This document shows, piece after piece, positions 26,890 to 37,832 of a stretch of 64,000 bases of DNA (positions are counted from its first letter, which is position 1; each line of letters opens with the position of its first letter). The DNA is from an uncultured Veillonella sp. GTDB taxonomy: Bacteria > Bacillota > Negativicutes > Veillonellales > Veillonellaceae. The stretch covers positions 1 to 64,000 of the forward strand of contig URSE01000001.1 of assembly GCA_900550455.1 (NCBI GenBank), in the 5' to 3' direction. A program made the translations under genes and the position numbers. The notes under the pieces were generated by a model. The model searched no databases. It saw only the letters and a program-made list of their open reading frames with translations, and had not been told where the DNA came from.

Positions 26890-28848
26890 TTGGGTCGTTT
26901 CGCAAAAAATGTCCTTTTGTATGTACTGGTCATTGCGGCCTTGGCAACGGCGGTGGATTCTTTTATGGGCCAATCGTCTACCAAGTCTGAATTGTCCTAT
27001 ACGGGCTTTATTCAACAGGTACAACAAAAGAAAATTGATAAGATTACCATTACTAATAACCACGATATCGTGGGGACTATGAAGAATGGTACAGAATTTA
27101 AAACTTATGCACCAACGGATGATAGCTTAATTCCAACCCTTAATAATAATGGGGTGGAAATTACGGCTAAACCTGCTGATAGTCCATCTTGGTGGATGAC
27201 CTTACTCACATCTATCGTGCCTATGGTCATTCTCATTGCTGTTTGGTTCTTTATCATGCAACAATCCCAAGGGGGCGGTGGCAAGATGATGAACTTCGGC
27301 AAAAGCCGGGCTAAAATGATGGATGATGCGGTGAAGGTTAATTTCCAAGATGTAGCAGGCCAAGAAGAAGCCAAGGAAGAATTGGAAGAGATTGTAGAAT
27401 TCCTCAAGAATCCAGATAAGTTCACTAAAATGGGTGCTAAGATTCCTAAGGGGGTTCTTTTGGCAGGCCCTCCTGGGACGGGGAAAACCCTCCTGGCTAA
27501 GGCTGTAGCAGGGGAAGCGGGTGTTCCGTTCTTCACTATTTCTGGTTCTGACTTTGTAGAAATGTTTGTTGGTGTTGGTGCCTCCCGGGTACGGGATCTT
27601 TTCCAACAGGCCAAGAAGAATGCTCCTTGTATCATCTTCATCGATGAAATCGATGCAGTGGGTCGTCAACGGGGCGCAGGCCTCGGTGGCGGTCATGATG
27701 AACGAGAACAGACCCTCAATCAACTCTTGGTTGAAATGGATGGCTTTGATGCATCTGAAGGTATTATTACTATCGCCGCTACCAACCGCCCTGACATCTT
27801 GGATCCGGCCCTCCTTCGCCCAGGCCGTTTCGACCGTCAAGTCATGGTAGGCCGCCCAGATCTTAGGGGCCGTGAGGCTATCTTGCAAGTGCATGCAAAG
27901 AACAAGCCTTTAGCAGATGATGTGGACCTCAAAACTATCGCTAAAAAGGTGCCTGGTTTTACTGGTGCTGACTTGGCCAACCTCTTGAACGAAGCAGCTC
28001 TTTTAGCAGCTCGTCAGAATAAGACCATCATTACTATGGATGATTTAGAAGAAGCCTCTGAAAAGGTATCTATGGGGCCAGAACGACGCAGCCATATCGT
28101 GACAGAAAAGGAACGTCGATTGACGGCCTTCCACGAATCCGGTCACGCTATTGTAGGTCATTTGTTACCTGACTGCGATCCTGTCCACAAGGTGACTATC
28201 GTCCCTCGGGGTTATGCTGGTGGTTATACCATGAGCTTGCCTGAGGAGGAACAAAACTACGAAACTAAGAAGCAAATGTTGGCGCATATCCGCATGGCTT
28301 TAGGTGGTCGCGTAGCGGAAGCTTTAACCTTGAAGGATATTTCCTCTGGTGCTTCTGGCGACTTACAAACAGTTACTAAAATCGCCCGCAATATGGTGAC
28401 CCGTTATGGTATGTCTGATGAATTAGGGCCTATTGTATTCGGGGAACAGCGGGAGCAAGTATTCTTAGGGCGTGACCTCGGCCATGAACGAAACTACTCC
28501 GAGTCTACGGCTGAACAAATCGATGCAGAAGTGCATCGCATTGTTACAGAAGCCTATGATGATGTGGTGAAACTCTTATCCGAAAATATGGACTTCCTCC
28601 ACAATATGGCAGAAGCCCTTTTGGAATATGAAACCATTGATCATGAAGATGTAGTATCCCTCTATGAAACAGGGAAGATTGCGAAGAAGCCTGAAGAAGA
28701 GCGGGTGGAAGCGGTTAAGACAACCCTGACACAAGCTGGTATTGAGGTACCTAAGGACCTCCAAGTGGAAACCATTCCAACAGAAGAGCCTAAGGCACCA
28801 AGCCGAGAAGATATACCGACAAAAGAAGATACTATGCCTAAGGCATAA
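26890..28848 (+). CDS. ftsH: ATP-dependent zinc metalloprotease FtsH
   Basis: 652 residues. Membrane helices at about 6-22 and 100-122 enclose a periplasmic domain. Walker A GPPGTGKT at 193-200, Walker [12 protein letters not shown] region with RPGRFDR, and the zinc motif H415-E-S-G-H419. Degrades membrane and regulatory proteins. The start is TTG 26890, seven bases after AAGGAG; no better ATG exists. The C-terminal about 50 residues are a charged, proline-containing tail. A strong terminator follows. Confidence 0.96.
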   Translation: MGRFAKNVLLYVLVIAALATAVDSFMGQSSTKSELSYTGFIQQVQQKKIDKITITNNHDIVGTMKNGTEFKTYAPTDDSLIPTLNNNGVEITAKPADSPSWWMTLLTSIVPMVILIAVWFFIMQQSQGGGGKMMNFGKSRAKMMDDAVKVNFQDVAGQEEAKEELEEIVEFLKNPDKFTKMGAKIPKGVLLAGPPGTGKTLLAKAVAGEAGVPFFTISGSDFVEMFVGVGASRVRDLFQQAKKNAPCIIFIDEIDAVGRQRGAGLGGGHDEREQTLNQLLVEMDGFDASEGIITIAATNRPDILDPALLRPGRFDRQVMVGRPDLRGREAILQVHAKNKPLADDVDLKTIAKKVPGFTGADLANLLNEAALLAARQNKTIITMDDLEEASEKVSMGPERRSHIVTEKERRLTAFHESGHAIVGHLLPDCDPVHKVTIVPRGYAGGYTMSLPEEEQNYETKKQMLAHIRMALGGRVAEALTLKDISSGASGDLQTVTKIARNMVTRYGMSDELGPIVFGEQREQVFLGRDLGHERNYSESTAEQIDAEVHRIVTEAYDDVVKLLSENMDFLHNMAEALLEYETIDHEDVVSLYETGKIAKKPEEERVEAVKTTLTQAGIEVPKDLQVETIPTEEPKAPSREDIPTKEDTMPKA

Positions 28849-28857
28849 AATGCTATT

Positions 28858-28900
28858 AAAAGCCATACCTAGCTTTAGCTAGGTATGGCTTTTGTCTCTT
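28858..28900 (+). terminator. Rho-independent terminator after ftsH
   Basis: Perfect 16-bp stem (28858-28873 with 28878-28893), 4-base loop, T-rich tail. Confidence 0.9.
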
Positions 28901-29004
28901 TGTTGACCATCGTGTAATAGGCATGGTAAATGGGAGGCTTGCATTTTAAGGACATGACCTGTAAAATTGCTTTAGTATTTGGTTGACAATAGGAGGCCAT
29001 TCTC

Positions 29005-29997
29005 GTGAAAAATGAAGTGCTTGAGTTCCTACGTGAAAATGCGGGTGGATTTGTGTCAGGCCAAGATATGTCAGAAGCCTGTCATGTATCCCGTACGGCT
29101 ATATGGAAACATATTAAGGCCTTGCGGGCTAAGGGCTATAAGATTGAATCCTATACCAAGCTGGGGTATCGTCTTTTGGAGGAACCAGATCTTGTATCCC
29201 CCCTATCTATGCGGAAGGCCTTGACGACAGATATCTTCGGCAAGAATTATATTTACATGGATTCCACTGTATCCACCAATACGGAGGCCCGTAAATGGGC
29301 CCTTAAGGGGGCTGAAGAAGGAACTGTAGTCGTAGCAGAAGAACAGGTGGAAGGGCGTGGCCGCTTACAACGGGGCTGGTATTCACCCTTTGGTAAGGGT
29401 CTTTGGTTCTCCTTGATTTTGCGCCCCGACTTCCTTCCTATGGAGGCGCCAAAGTGTACCCTTATGGCAGCAGTGGCTGTGACCAAGGCTCTTCGTAAGA
29501 TGGGAGTCACTGATGCGGTTATAAAATGGCCTAATGATATCTTGGTTAAGGGCAAGAAGATGGTAGGAATCCTGACAGAAATGACGGGGACCATGGATGA
29601 AATCGAATATATCATTTTGGGTGTGGGACTTAATGTGACAACAGGCCTTGATGAGTGGCCAGATGATCTAAAGGCCATAGCAACATCTATCCTCATGGAG
29701 GGGGTAGAGATTCCTCGTATAGAGGCCTTTAACATTATCTTACAAGAGTTGGAGGAACAGTACTTTGAAGTTTTGGCCAATGGCTTTGATCATACCTTAG
29801 AAGAATGGAGGAACTTATCCTGTACCTTAGGACAACATGTGCGTGTCCGCCCAGGTAATAAACAAGCCTATGATGGTATGGCCTTGGATATCGATGGTGA
29901 TGGCAATTTATTAGTACGCCCTGATGGAGGGGAAAGGGTTTATCGGGTTATAGCAGGGGACGTATCCATACGTCCAGTTTCAACAACTGTAGAATAG
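29005..29997 (+). CDS. birA: Bifunctional biotin-protein ligase / biotin repressor
   Basis: 330 residues. N-terminal winged helix (about 1-60, [14 protein letters not shown]), catalytic domain with [12 protein letters not shown] (about 115-126), [17 protein letters not shown] (about 174-190) and a C-terminal SH3-like domain. It attaches biotin to carboxylases and may repress biotin genes. GTG start eight bases after AGGAGG. No biotin genes are adjacent. Confidence 0.94.
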   Translation: MKNEVLEFLRENAGGFVSGQDMSEACHVSRTAIWKHIKALRAKGYKIESYTKLGYRLLEEPDLVSPLSMRKALTTDIFGKNYIYMDSTVSTNTEARKWALKGAEEGTVVVAEEQVEGRGRLQRGWYSPFGKGLWFSLILRPDFLPMEAPKCTLMAAVAVTKALRKMGVTDAVIKWPNDILVKGKKMVGILTEMTGTMDEIEYIILGVGLNVTTGLDEWPDDLKAIATSILMEGVEIPRIEAFNIILQELEEQYFEVLANGFDHTLEEWRNLSCTLGQHVRVRPGNKQAYDGMALDIDGDGNLLVRPDGGERVYRVIAGDVSIRPVSTTVE

Positions 29998-30005
29998 GAG
30001 ATAGC

Positions 30006-30773
30006 ATGTTATTAGTAGTAGATGTGGGAAACACCAATATCGTATTAGGTGTCTATGAAGGTGAAAATCTTAAAGGACACTGGCGGATTTCCACAGATCG
30101 TGTGCGGACAACCGACGAGTATGGGGTGCTGATCATGAACCTCTTCCTCCATGACAAGACGGTAGATGCAGAGGCCATTGACGGAGTCATAATCTCATCC
30201 GTCGTACCGCCCCTTATGCCAACCTTGGAACGAGTGTCTCGCCGCTACTTTAATGTGGAACCCTTGGTTGTAGGCCCGGGGACTAAAACAGGCATGGCCA
30301 TCAAGTACGATAACCCACGAGAAGTGGGAGCTGATCGGATTGTTAATGCGGTGGCTGCTTATGAACAGTATGGTGGTCCTATTATTATCATCGATTTTGG
30401 TACAGCGACGACCTATTGTGCGGTATTAGCTAATGGTGATTATATTGGAGGTGTAATAACACCGGGTGTCATGATCTCTGCAGAGGCTCTCTTCCAACGG
30501 GCTGCTAAATTGCCTCGTATTGAGGTGAAGGATCCAGGTCAGGTCATCAATCGCAACACTGTATCTTCTATGCAGTCGGGCATGTTTTACGGCTATGTGG
30601 GCCAGGTAGAAGGTTTGGTAGCGCGGATGAAGGCGGAAATGCCGGAAGGAACTAAGGTGGTCGCTACTGGCGGCTTAGCTCAGCTGATCGCCTCCGCAAC
30701 AGAATCCATTGATTTCGTAGAACCTAAGTTAACGCTAGAAGGATTGCGGCTCATTTATGATAAAAACAAGTAA
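30006..30773 (+). CDS. coaX: Type III pantothenate kinase
   Basis: 255 residues. Starts [19 protein letters not shown], with the phosphate motif [17 protein letters not shown] (about 108-118) and IDFGTATT (about 129-136) complete the ASKHA active site. First step of coenzyme A synthesis. AGGAG precedes the ATG; overlaps dusB by 17 bases. Confidence 0.94.
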   Translation: MLLVVDVGNTNIVLGVYEGENLKGHWRISTDRVRTTDEYGVLIMNLFLHDKTVDAEAIDGVIISSVVPPLMPTLERVSRRYFNVEPLVVGPGTKTGMAIKYDNPREVGADRIVNAVAAYEQYGGPIIIIDFGTATTYCAVLANGDYIGGVITPGVMISAEALFQRAAKLPRIEVKDPGQVINRNTVSSMQSGMFYGYVGQVEGLVARMKAEMPEGTKVVATGGLAQLIASATESIDFVEPKLTLEGLRLIYDKNK

Positions 30774-31776
30774 AACTTGGCAAATTGGGTCTGTGCCCAT
30801 CGAGGGCCAGGTTGTTCTAGCCCCTATGGCTGGAGTGTCTGATGTAGCCTATCGAGTCCTAGCTAAGGCTCATGGGGCTTCCTTGGTCTGTACGGAAATG
30901 GTATCAGCCATGGGTATCAAATATAAGAATGAGATCACTAAGGGGATGCTCTTCATTGAGGAGGGGGAAGGACCTGTGTCCATGCAGGTCTTTGGGTCTG
31001 ATCCGGAAACGGTGGCCTTAGGAGCAAAGACTATCTCTGAGGCGGGAGCTGATATTGTTGATATCAATATGGGATGCCCTGTGAAGAAGGTGGTCTCCTC
31101 TGGTGATGGATCGGCTCTTATGAAAAATCCAGATTTAGCAGCACGGGTAGCAGAGGCCACAGTAAATGCTGTGGATGGGCCTGTGACGGTTAAGATGCGA
31201 CTGGGATGGGATGAAGACTCCATCAATGTAGTAGATTTTGCTAAACGCATTGAGTCTACTGGTGTGGCCGCCATTGCTGTTCATGGTAGGACCAGGCAAC
31301 AAATGTATATGGGCCGAGCCAACTGGGATTATATTAAAGCTGTCAAAGAGGCGGTCAAGTCTATTCCTGTTATCGGTAATGGGGATATTACCAGTCCACA
31401 GGACGCTAAGGCCATGTTAGATCAAACGGGCTGCGATGCCGTTATGATTGGACGTGGAGCCCATGGTAATCCTTGGATCTTTGAGCGGACGAATACTTAT
31501 TTGGAAACAGGAACTCTCTTATCAGAACCCTCTTGGGAGGACCGGATTGATATGCTGTATAAGCACTTCCAAAACCTGGTTAAGTATAAGGGCCATGATG
31601 CGGCAGTTCGGGAAATTCGCACCCACGCAGGCTGGTATTTGAAGGGCTTACCTGAGGCGGCCCGCTACCGGAATACCATTAACAACCTCCATACGGAGGG
31701 GGCTTTTAGGGCGGCAATTGAAAGCTACCGGGAAACCCTAGCAAAATTGACAAATACAGGGGCTATGGTAAAATAG
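30757..31776 (+). CDS. dusB: tRNA-dihydrouridine synthase
   Basis: 339 residues. FMN-binding TIM barrel: [10 protein letters not shown] at about 20-29, NMGCPVKKV at about 99-107 with the catalytic Cys, KMRLGWD, and [12 protein letters not shown] plus NGDI later. Reduces specific uridines in tRNA. Begins inside the end of coaX. A promoter-like TTGACA/TAAAAT pair lies in its last 30 bases. Confidence 0.93.
   Translation: MIKTSKTWQIGSVPIEGQVVLAPMAGVSDVAYRVLAKAHGASLVCTEMVSAMGIKYKNEITKGMLFIEEGEGPVSMQVFGSDPETVALGAKTISEAGADIVDINMGCPVKKVVSSGDGSALMKNPDLAARVAEATVNAVDGPVTVKMRLGWDEDSINVVDFAKRIESTGVAAIAVHGRTRQQMYMGRANWDYIKAVKEAVKSIPVIGNGDITSPQDAKAMLDQTGCDAVMIGRGAHGNPWIFERTNTYLETGTLLSEPSWEDRIDMLYKHFQNLVKYKGHDAAVREIRTHAGWYLKGLPEAARYRNTINNLHTEGAFRAAIESYRETLAKLTNTGAMVK
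31747..31774 (+). promoter_or_regulatory. greA promoter: Promoter within the dusB 3' end, probably for greA
   Basis: TTGACA (31747-31752), 16-base spacer, TAAAAT (31769-31774). Transcription would start near 31781 and run into the hairpin at 31800. Confidence 0.55.
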
Positions 31777-31799
31777 TTTCTATATGTATAGAAAAGTGG

Positions 31800-31830
31800 A
31801 GAAGTGTCATATAAGGTGACACTTCTTCTT
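31800..31830 (+). terminator. Hairpin terminator between dusB and greA
   Basis: 10-bp perfect stem (31800-31809 with 31817-31826), 7-base loop, moderately T-rich tail. No other greA promoter was found downstream of it, so some readthrough is likely. Confidence 0.65.
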
Positions 31831-31862
31831 ATTCATAATCTAAGAAAGAGTGGTTAAATTAT

Positions 31863-32336
31863 ATGGCAGAAGTAAAAGAAACCCTTCTTACAGCAGAAGG
31901 CCTTAAAAAACTTGAAGAAGAACTTGCTCATTACAAATCTGTACGCCGTATTGAAGTAGCAGCACGGATTAAAACAGCCATTGAATATGGCGATATTTCG
32001 GAAAACTCTGAATACGATGATGCTAAGAATGAACAAGCTTTCATTGAAGGTCATATCGTTGAACTAGAGAATAAGATTAATACAGCTAAGATTATTGATG
32101 GTAAGGCAACAAAAGGTCGCGTATCTGTCGGTTCTAAGGTAAAGGTCTTAGATACCCAATACGACGAAAAAATGGAATATACCATCGTTGGCTCCTCTGA
32201 AGCGGACCCATTCAACAACCGCATTTCTAATGAATCCCCTGTAGGGGCAGCTATTTTGGGTAAGAAAAAGGGCGATAAGGTAGAAGTAACTACGCCAGAT
32301 GGCCCAGTAGTATTCGAGATTTTATCCGTAAAATAG
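31863..32336 (+). CDS. greA: Transcription elongation factor GreA
   Basis: 157 residues, the usual size. N-terminal coiled coil (about 10-75) with the tip acidic residues in EYGDISENSEYDDAKNEQ, and a C-terminal FKBP-like domain with NNRISNESPVGAAILGKKKGD. It rescues backtracked RNA polymerase. Followed 18 bases later by lysS, a common pairing. Confidence 0.95.
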   Translation: MAEVKETLLTAEGLKKLEEELAHYKSVRRIEVAARIKTAIEYGDISENSEYDDAKNEQAFIEGHIVELENKINTAKIIDGKATKGRVSVGSKVKVLDTQYDEKMEYTIVGSSEADPFNNRISNESPVGAAILGKKKGDKVEVTTPDGPVVFEILSVK

Positions 32337-32354
32337 TTGAATTAGGAGTACATT

Positions 32355-33899
32355 ATGAGTGAAGATGTAAAAAACACAGATCTTGCAGCCGCAGAAGAAC
32401 TCAATGATCAAATGCAACACCGCCGCGATAAATTGGCTCAATACGAAGATAAAGGGGTCTATCCATTCGGTCAACGTTTTGTTGTGCGTGAACATACACA
32501 AGAAGTTAAAGATGACTTTATCAACTTTGATGGCCAACCAGTGGTTATGGCCGGTCGATTGATGACTATGCGGTCTCATGGTAAGACTGCTTTTGCTAAT
32601 ATCCGTGATAAGGCAGGGGATATCCAAATTTACTTCCGCAAGGATGTGATGGGGGAAGAGGCTTACGAATTCGTAAAAATGCTCGATATTGGTGATATCA
32701 TTGGTGTTGAAGGCCATGTTTTCCGTACCCATAAGGGTGAAATCACCGTTAAGGTGAATACGTTAACCCTACTCTCTAAGTCTCTTCGCCCATTGCCTGA
32801 AAAATGGCATGGATTGACTAATACGGAATTGCGTTACCGTCAACGTTATGTCGATCTCATCGTCAACCCTGAAGTGCGGGATACCTTTGTAAAACGGTCT
32901 AAAATTGTAGCTAAGATTCGCCAATACATGATGGCCCATGATTTCATGGAAGTGGAAACACCTATGATGCATGCCATTCCAGGTGGTGCAGCGGCTCGAC
33001 CTTTCATTACCCACCATAATGCTTTGGATATTGACATCTACATGCGTATTGCTCCAGAGCTCTACCTCAAGCGCTTAATCGTAGGGGGCATGGAACGGGT
33101 CTTCGAAATGAACCGTTGCTTCCGTAATGAAGGCATCGATAACCGTCATAACCCTGAGTTCACCACTATCGAATCCTACCAAGCTTACGGCGACGTAGAA
33201 GACGCTATTCGTTTGACAGAAAATATCGTTTCTTATTGTGCACAAGAAGTATTAGGCACACAAGAAATCACCTACCAAGGGACTGAAATCAACCTTACAC
33301 CACCTTGGAACCGCATTACTATGGCGGAAGGCGTTAAAAAGTATACAGGTGAAGACTTTGATGCAGTAACATCCATTGAAGAAGCACGTGCTATTGCTGA
33401 CCGTCTCAATGTAGAATACACAGATAATGATGGAATTGGTAAGATTTTGAACCTTTGCTTCGAGGATTATGTAGAAGCTAATCTCATCCAACCAACTATC
33501 GTCTATGGACATCCAAAGGAAATATCCCCATTGGCAAAGGCCAACCGGGAAAATCCATTGGCTACCGAACGGTTTGAAGCTTTCATCTATGGCCGTGAAC
33601 TCGCTAATGGCTTCTCCGAATTAAATGATCCGATTGACCAAAAACAACGCTTCCTAGATCAATTAAAAGAACGGGAACACGGTGATGACGAAGCGCATCG
33701 CATGGACGAAGATTTTGTAACCGCTTTGGAATATGGCTTGCCACCAACATCTGGCTTGGGTATCGGTATTGACCGTCTGGTTATGTTCTTGACAGACTCT
33801 GCTTCTATCCGGGATGTATTGCTCTTCCCATTGATGAAGCCGGAAGGTCAAGCTAAGCCAGCGACTAACTACGAAGATGTTAAAGTTGATGCTGAATAA
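32355..33899 (+). CDS. lysS: Lysyl-tRNA synthetase (class II)
   Basis: 514 residues. N-terminal anticodon-binding OB fold (about 60-165), then class II motif 1 around [10 protein letters not shown], motif 2 [18 protein letters not shown] and motif 3 [16 protein letters not shown] precedes the ATG. No T-box leader is present upstream. A terminator follows. Confidence 0.96.
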   Translation: MSEDVKNTDLAAAEELNDQMQHRRDKLAQYEDKGVYPFGQRFVVREHTQEVKDDFINFDGQPVVMAGRLMTMRSHGKTAFANIRDKAGDIQIYFRKDVMGEEAYEFVKMLDIGDIIGVEGHVFRTHKGEITVKVNTLTLLSKSLRPLPEKWHGLTNTELRYRQRYVDLIVNPEVRDTFVKRSKIVAKIRQYMMAHDFMEVETPMMHAIPGGAAARPFITHHNALDIDIYMRIAPELYLKRLIVGGMERVFEMNRCFRNEGIDNRHNPEFTTIESYQAYGDVEDAIRLTENIVSYCAQEVLGTQEITYQGTEINLTPPWNRITMAEGVKKYTGEDFDAVTSIEEARAIADRLNVEYTDNDGIGKILNLCFEDYVEANLIQPTIVYGHPKEISPLAKANRENPLATERFEAFIYGRELANGFSELNDPIDQKQRFLDQLKEREHGDDEAHRMDEDFVTALEYGLPPTSGLGIGIDRLVMFLTDSASIRDVLLFPLMKPEGQAKPATNYEDVKVDAE

Positions 33900-33906
33900 G
33901 AATCCT

Positions 33907-33941
33907 GAAAAACGCTTGCACCTTGTGCAGGCGTTTTTTTG
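33907..33941 (+). terminator. Rho-independent terminator after lysS
   Basis: Stem of about 12 bp with one wobble pair (near 33908-33920 with 33925-33937), ending in seven Ts. Confidence 0.88.
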
Positions 33942-34091
33942 TGTGCTTCTCTAGCTAGCTATTAGTCTGGGCTAGCAAACCTTACGTGTATATATGCGAA
34001 TAAAGGGGGCTAAGAAACTCAAAGTCTAGGGAACGAAAAATATTCTGTAAATGCTAGTTGAGAATAAGAGGATGATTATTAGCCTGTAATG

Positions 34092-34100
34092 TGTTATATT
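34092..34100 (+). promoter_or_regulatory. Extended -10 candidate for serS
   Basis: TGT-TATATT, 51 bases before serS. The 250-base lysS-serS gap otherwise holds the lysS terminator and nothing I recognise; in particular no T-box consensus. Confidence 0.4.
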
Positions 34101-34151
34101 TTATGTGTATTAAAATACTGATTTGTCATCCAGATTAAAGAGGCAGAGACT

Positions 34152-35432
34152 ATGTTAGATTTAAAATTTGTTAGGGAAAATCTTGACGCCGTGCAAGCAA
34201 ATCTCGACCACCGTCACACGGAAGGAAAACTTGATGATTATGCTAAATTGTATGATGAACGGAAAGAAATCATTCAAGAAGTAGAACAATTAAAGGCTCA
34301 CCGGAATGCTGTATCCGATGAAATTGCTCAATTGAAACGTAACAAAGAATCGGCGGATGATAAAATCGCAGAAATGAAGACGGTAGGCGATCAAATTGCA
34401 GACTTGGATAATCGAGGCCGCGATGTAGAAACTAAACTTCGCGATATCGCCCTTCGTCTACCAAATATGTGCGACCCATCTGTTCCTGTAGGGAATGATG
34501 AAAATGACAATCCTGAAATGCGTAAATGGTCTATGCCTCGCCAATTTGACTTCCCAATTCAAGCCCACTGGGACCTTGGGGAATCCTTGGACATTTTAGA
34601 TTTTGAACGCGCTACTAAGGAGTCTGGTGCCCGCTTTACTATCTATAAGGGCTTTGGGGCTCGTATGGAACGGGCTTTGATCAACTTCATGTTGGATCTT
34701 CATTGTGACAAGCAAGGCTATACAGAAATGATGACACCTTACATGGTTACAACTGATACTTTGACTGGTACAGGTCAACTGCCAAAGTTTGCTGAAGATA
34801 TGTATAAGGTTGAAGGGCAAGATTATTTTTTGATTCCAACGGCAGAAGTGACTCTGACTAATTATCATTCCGGGGAAATCTTGAAGGAAGAGGACTTACC
34901 TAAGTATTATACGGCTTTCACCGCTTGCTTCCGGTCTGAAGCAGGTTCTGCCGGCCGCGATACACGGGGGCTCATCCGTCAACATCAATTCAACAAAGTT
35001 GAAATGGTTAAGATTGCCCATCCTGATCACTCCTGGGATGAGCTTGAAAAACTTACCGATAACGCAGAAGAAGTCTTGCGCTTACTCGAATTGCCACACC
35101 GCGTGATTACCTTGTGCACGGGAGATATTGGCTTTGGCTCTGCTAAAACCTATGACGTGGAAGTGTGGATGCCAGCACAGAATACCTATCGAGAAATCTC
35201 CTCTTGTTCTAATATGACTGATTTCCAAGCACGTCGTGCTAATATTCGATTCCGCCGCAATGGTAAGGGCAAACCAGAATTTGTTCATACCTTGAATGGG
35301 TCTGGCTTGGCCGTAGGTCGTACGGTAGCGGCTATCTTAGAAAACTACCAAGAAGAGGATGGATCTGTTCGCATACCTAAGGTATTACAACCATACATGG
35401 GTGGCTTAGAAGTTATCAAACCTGTTAAATAA
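34152..35432 (+). CDS. serS: Seryl-tRNA synthetase
   Basis: 426 residues. N-terminal long coiled-coil arm (about 28-105) that grips the tRNA-Ser, class II core with [21 protein letters not shown] (motif 2 region) and the C-terminal motif 3 [16 protein letters not shown]. Charges tRNA-Ser. glpX follows after 11 bases. Confidence 0.96.
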   Translation: MLDLKFVRENLDAVQANLDHRHTEGKLDDYAKLYDERKEIIQEVEQLKAHRNAVSDEIAQLKRNKESADDKIAEMKTVGDQIADLDNRGRDVETKLRDIALRLPNMCDPSVPVGNDENDNPEMRKWSMPRQFDFPIQAHWDLGESLDILDFERATKESGARFTIYKGFGARMERALINFMLDLHCDKQGYTEMMTPYMVTTDTLTGTGQLPKFAEDMYKVEGQDYFLIPTAEVTLTNYHSGEILKEEDLPKYYTAFTACFRSEAGSAGRDTRGLIRQHQFNKVEMVKIAHPDHSWDELEKLTDNAEEVLRLLELPHRVITLCTGDIGFGSAKTYDVEVWMPAQNTYREISSCSNMTDFQARRANIRFRRNGKGKPEFVHTLNGSGLAVGRTVAAILENYQEEDGSVRIPKVLQPYMGGLEVIKPVK

Positions 35433-35443
35433 GGAGGCATATT

Positions 35444-36406
35444 ATGGATCGTACATTATCCCTAGAATTCGCTCGCGTTGTAGAAGCTGCAGCACTTCGT
35501 TCTGGTAAATTATTAGGTCGTGGCAAAAAGGATGAAGCTGATGGCCTAGCTGTAGACGCGATGCGTCAAGCTTTCAATGATGTAGCTATCTCTGGTACCG
35601 TGGTAATCGGGGAAGGGGAAATCGATGAAGCACCAATGCTTTACATCGGTGAAAAAGTTGGCCGTGGCGGCCCGGAAGTGGATATTGCCGTGGATCCTAT
35701 TGAAGGGACTAATCTTATTGCTAAGGGGCAAAATGGAGCCATTGCGGTTATGGCTATTGCAGAGCATGGAGGTCTTCTTCATGCACCAGATATGTACATG
35801 CAAAAAATCTGTGTAGGTCCTCGTGGGGCTGGGGCTATCGACTTAGATAAGTCCCTTACAGAAAACCTTCAAAATGTGGCCAAGAAGATGGGCCGAAACG
35901 TGGATGAATTGACCGTAGTTATGTTAGACCGCGAGCGTCATTATGCGTTAATGAAAGAAGCTCGTGAAGCAGGTGCTCGTGTTCGTCTCATCTCTGATGG
36001 CGATGTAAACCCAGCTATGGAAGCTTGTATTGAAGGTTCTGGCGTCCATATGGTAGTTGGCGTTGGTGGGGCCCCTGAAGGGGTTTTAGCTGCAGCTGCT
36101 CTCAAGTGCGCTGGTGGCGATATGCAAGCCCGTCTCAAACCATTAACAGCACAAGAAGAACAACGATGCCACGATATGGGAATTAAGGATCTCAATAAAG
36201 TTCTTACCTTGGATGACTTGGTACCTAGTGATGATGTTATCTTCGCAGCTACGGCCATTACGCAAGGTAACTTATTAAAAGGTCTCCAATACTTCTCTGG
36301 CGGAGCTCGTACTCATACCATTGTTATGCGGTCTAAAACAGGTACGGTTCGCTTCCTTGATACCATTCATATGGATAAGAAATTAGAAACCATCAAAGCC
36401 AAATAA
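35444..36406 (+). CDS. glpX: Fructose-1,6-bisphosphatase class II
   Basis: 320 residues, close to the usual 320-330. GEGEIDEAPMLYIGE (about 51-65) and VDPIEGTNL (about 84-92) are the metal and phosphate motifs of GlpX. Gluconeogenic enzyme. AAGGAGG precedes the ATG; a terminator follows. Confidence 0.94.
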   Translation: MDRTLSLEFARVVEAAALRSGKLLGRGKKDEADGLAVDAMRQAFNDVAISGTVVIGEGEIDEAPMLYIGEKVGRGGPEVDIAVDPIEGTNLIAKGQNGAIAVMAIAEHGGLLHAPDMYMQKICVGPRGAGAIDLDKSLTENLQNVAKKMGRNVDELTVVMLDRERHYALMKEAREAGARVRLISDGDVNPAMEACIEGSGVHMVVGVGGAPEGVLAAAALKCAGGDMQARLKPLTAQEEQRCHDMGIKDLNKVLTLDDLVPSDDVIFAATAITQGNLLKGLQYFSGGARTHTIVMRSKTGTVRFLDTIHMDKKLETIKAK

Positions 36407-36412
36407 AATGAA

Positions 36413-36445
36413 ATCAATCCCTAGTATATATACTGGGGGTTTTTC
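36413..36445 (+). terminator. Rho-independent terminator after glpX
   Basis: A stem of about 13 bp with wobble pairs, centred on TATATATA near 36425-36432, then TTTTT. Confidence 0.75.
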
Positions 36446-36566
36446 ATTGTTTTTTCATACAAACTCCTTGCCCTTATATTGAAAAAATTGCTATACTTAT
36501 ATGTAAGATTTTATACACTGGGCGCTTGAGGCGTTTTTATAGATCGTGTTACTAGGAGGAAGTCTG

Positions 36567-37832
36567 TTGGAAAAGTTGATTATCCAAGGGGGCCATCGTT
36601 TAGAAGGCCGTGTTCGCGTTAGCTCTGCGAAAAATGCCGTTTTGCCTATCATTGCTGCTACTATGTTGGCATCTACGCCGAGCACATTGGTGGAAATCCC
36701 TAAATTGGCAGACGTAAAAACGATTTGTGCTGTTATTGAATCCCTCGGTGTTAAGGTAACCTTTGATTCAGAGGCGGATGAAATTCATTTTGACGCGTCC
36801 CATATTGAAGCTACAGAAGCGCCGGCAGAACTGGTACGGAAGATGCGGGCATCCTTCTTGGTTATGGGCCCTCTCTTGGCCCGAAAAGGGGAAGCTAAGA
36901 TTGCTCTACCAGGCGGTTGTGCCATAGGTAGTCGCCCTATCGATCTTCACCTTAAGGCTTTTGAGGCCTTGGGATGCGAGATTGAAATCACTGATGATTA
37001 TGTACGAGCAGTAGCACCTGAGGGTTTAAAAGGTAACCAAATCTACTTGGATTTCCCATCCGTAGGAGCTACAGAAAATGTCATCATGGCAGCTTCTATG
37101 GCAGAAGGGAAGACTATTATTGAAAATGCTGCTGAAGAACCTGAAATTGTTGATTTGGCGACCTATTTAAATTCCATGGGGGCCAATATAAAAGGGGCTG
37201 GCACTAATGTGATTCGTATTGAAGGGGTGCTAGAACTTAAAGGTGCTGTTCATACGGTTATTCCTGACCGTATCGAAGCAGGTACCTATCTTATAGCAGC
37301 GGCTATGGCCGGTGGTGATGTATATGTAGAAAACGCCTTGTCTGAACACTTAAAGCCGGTGGTGGCTAAGCTTAAAGAAGCCGGTGTCCATGTAGAAGAA
37401 GATGTGGATGGAATCCGGGTTATTTCCGATGGTACAGGCATGAAAGCTGTGGATATTAAAACGCTACCTTACCCAGGTTTCCCTACGGATATGCAGGCAC
37501 AGTTCATGGCTTTTACAACTATCTGCCAAGGGACCTCTACAGTTACAGAAACAGTCTTTGAAAATCGCTTTATGCATGTAGCAGAGCTTCGCCGTATGGG
37601 CGCTCATATTGATATTGAAGAACGGAAAGCCATCGTGGAAGGCGTTGCAGGTCTTCATGGGGCTGAAGTTAAAGCTACAGACCTTCGAGCTGGCGCAGCT
37701 CTTGTCTGTGCAGGTCTTTGTGCAGAAGGACAGACTAAGGTTAGCAACTTGCACCACATCGATCGTGGCTATGATAATTTAGTAAGTAAATTAGAAAAGT
37801 TGGGTGCGCACATTGTTCGGGTTGACGAATAA
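36567..37832 (+). CDS. murA: UDP-N-acetylglucosamine 1-carboxyvinyltransferase
   Basis: 421 residues. TTG start at 36567, six bases after AGGAGGA; the upstream GTG at 36546 precedes that site and was rejected. SSAKNAVLP at about 19-27 holds the catalytic Lys/Asn pair, and the active loop [11 protein letters not shown] has Cys118, so fosfomycin sensitivity is expected. First committed step of peptidoglycan synthesis. The 3' end overlaps the longest mreB frame by 29 bases. Confidence 0.95.
   Translation: MEKLIIQGGHRLEGRVRVSSAKNAVLPIIAATMLASTPSTLVEIPKLADVKTICAVIESLGVKVTFDSEADEIHFDASHIEATEAPAELVRKMRASFLVMGPLLARKGEAKIALPGGCAIGSRPIDLHLKAFEALGCEIEITDDYVRAVAPEGLKGNQIYLDFPSVGATENVIMAASMAEGKTIIENAAEEPEIVDLATYLNSMGANIKGAGTNVIRIEGVLELKGAVHTVIPDRIEAGTYLIAAAMAGGDVYVENALSEHLKPVVAKLKEAGVHVEEDVDGIRVISDGTGMKAVDIKTLPYPGFPTDMQAQFMAFTTICQGTSTVTETVFENRFMHVAELRRMGAHIDIEERKAIVEGVAGLHGAEVKATDLRAGAALVCAGLCAEGQTKVSNLHHIDRGYDNLVSKLEKLGAHIVRVDE

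Noticed and set aside
27105..27894. Two long minus-strand open frames opposite ftsH
   Set aside because: They lie wholly inside the well-supported ftsH gene, have no ribosome binding site and encode low-plausibility protein.
33942..34151. Possible T-box leader before serS
   Set aside because: No AGGGTGG-type T-box consensus or specifier stem was found, only an A/T-rich stretch with a -10 candidate.
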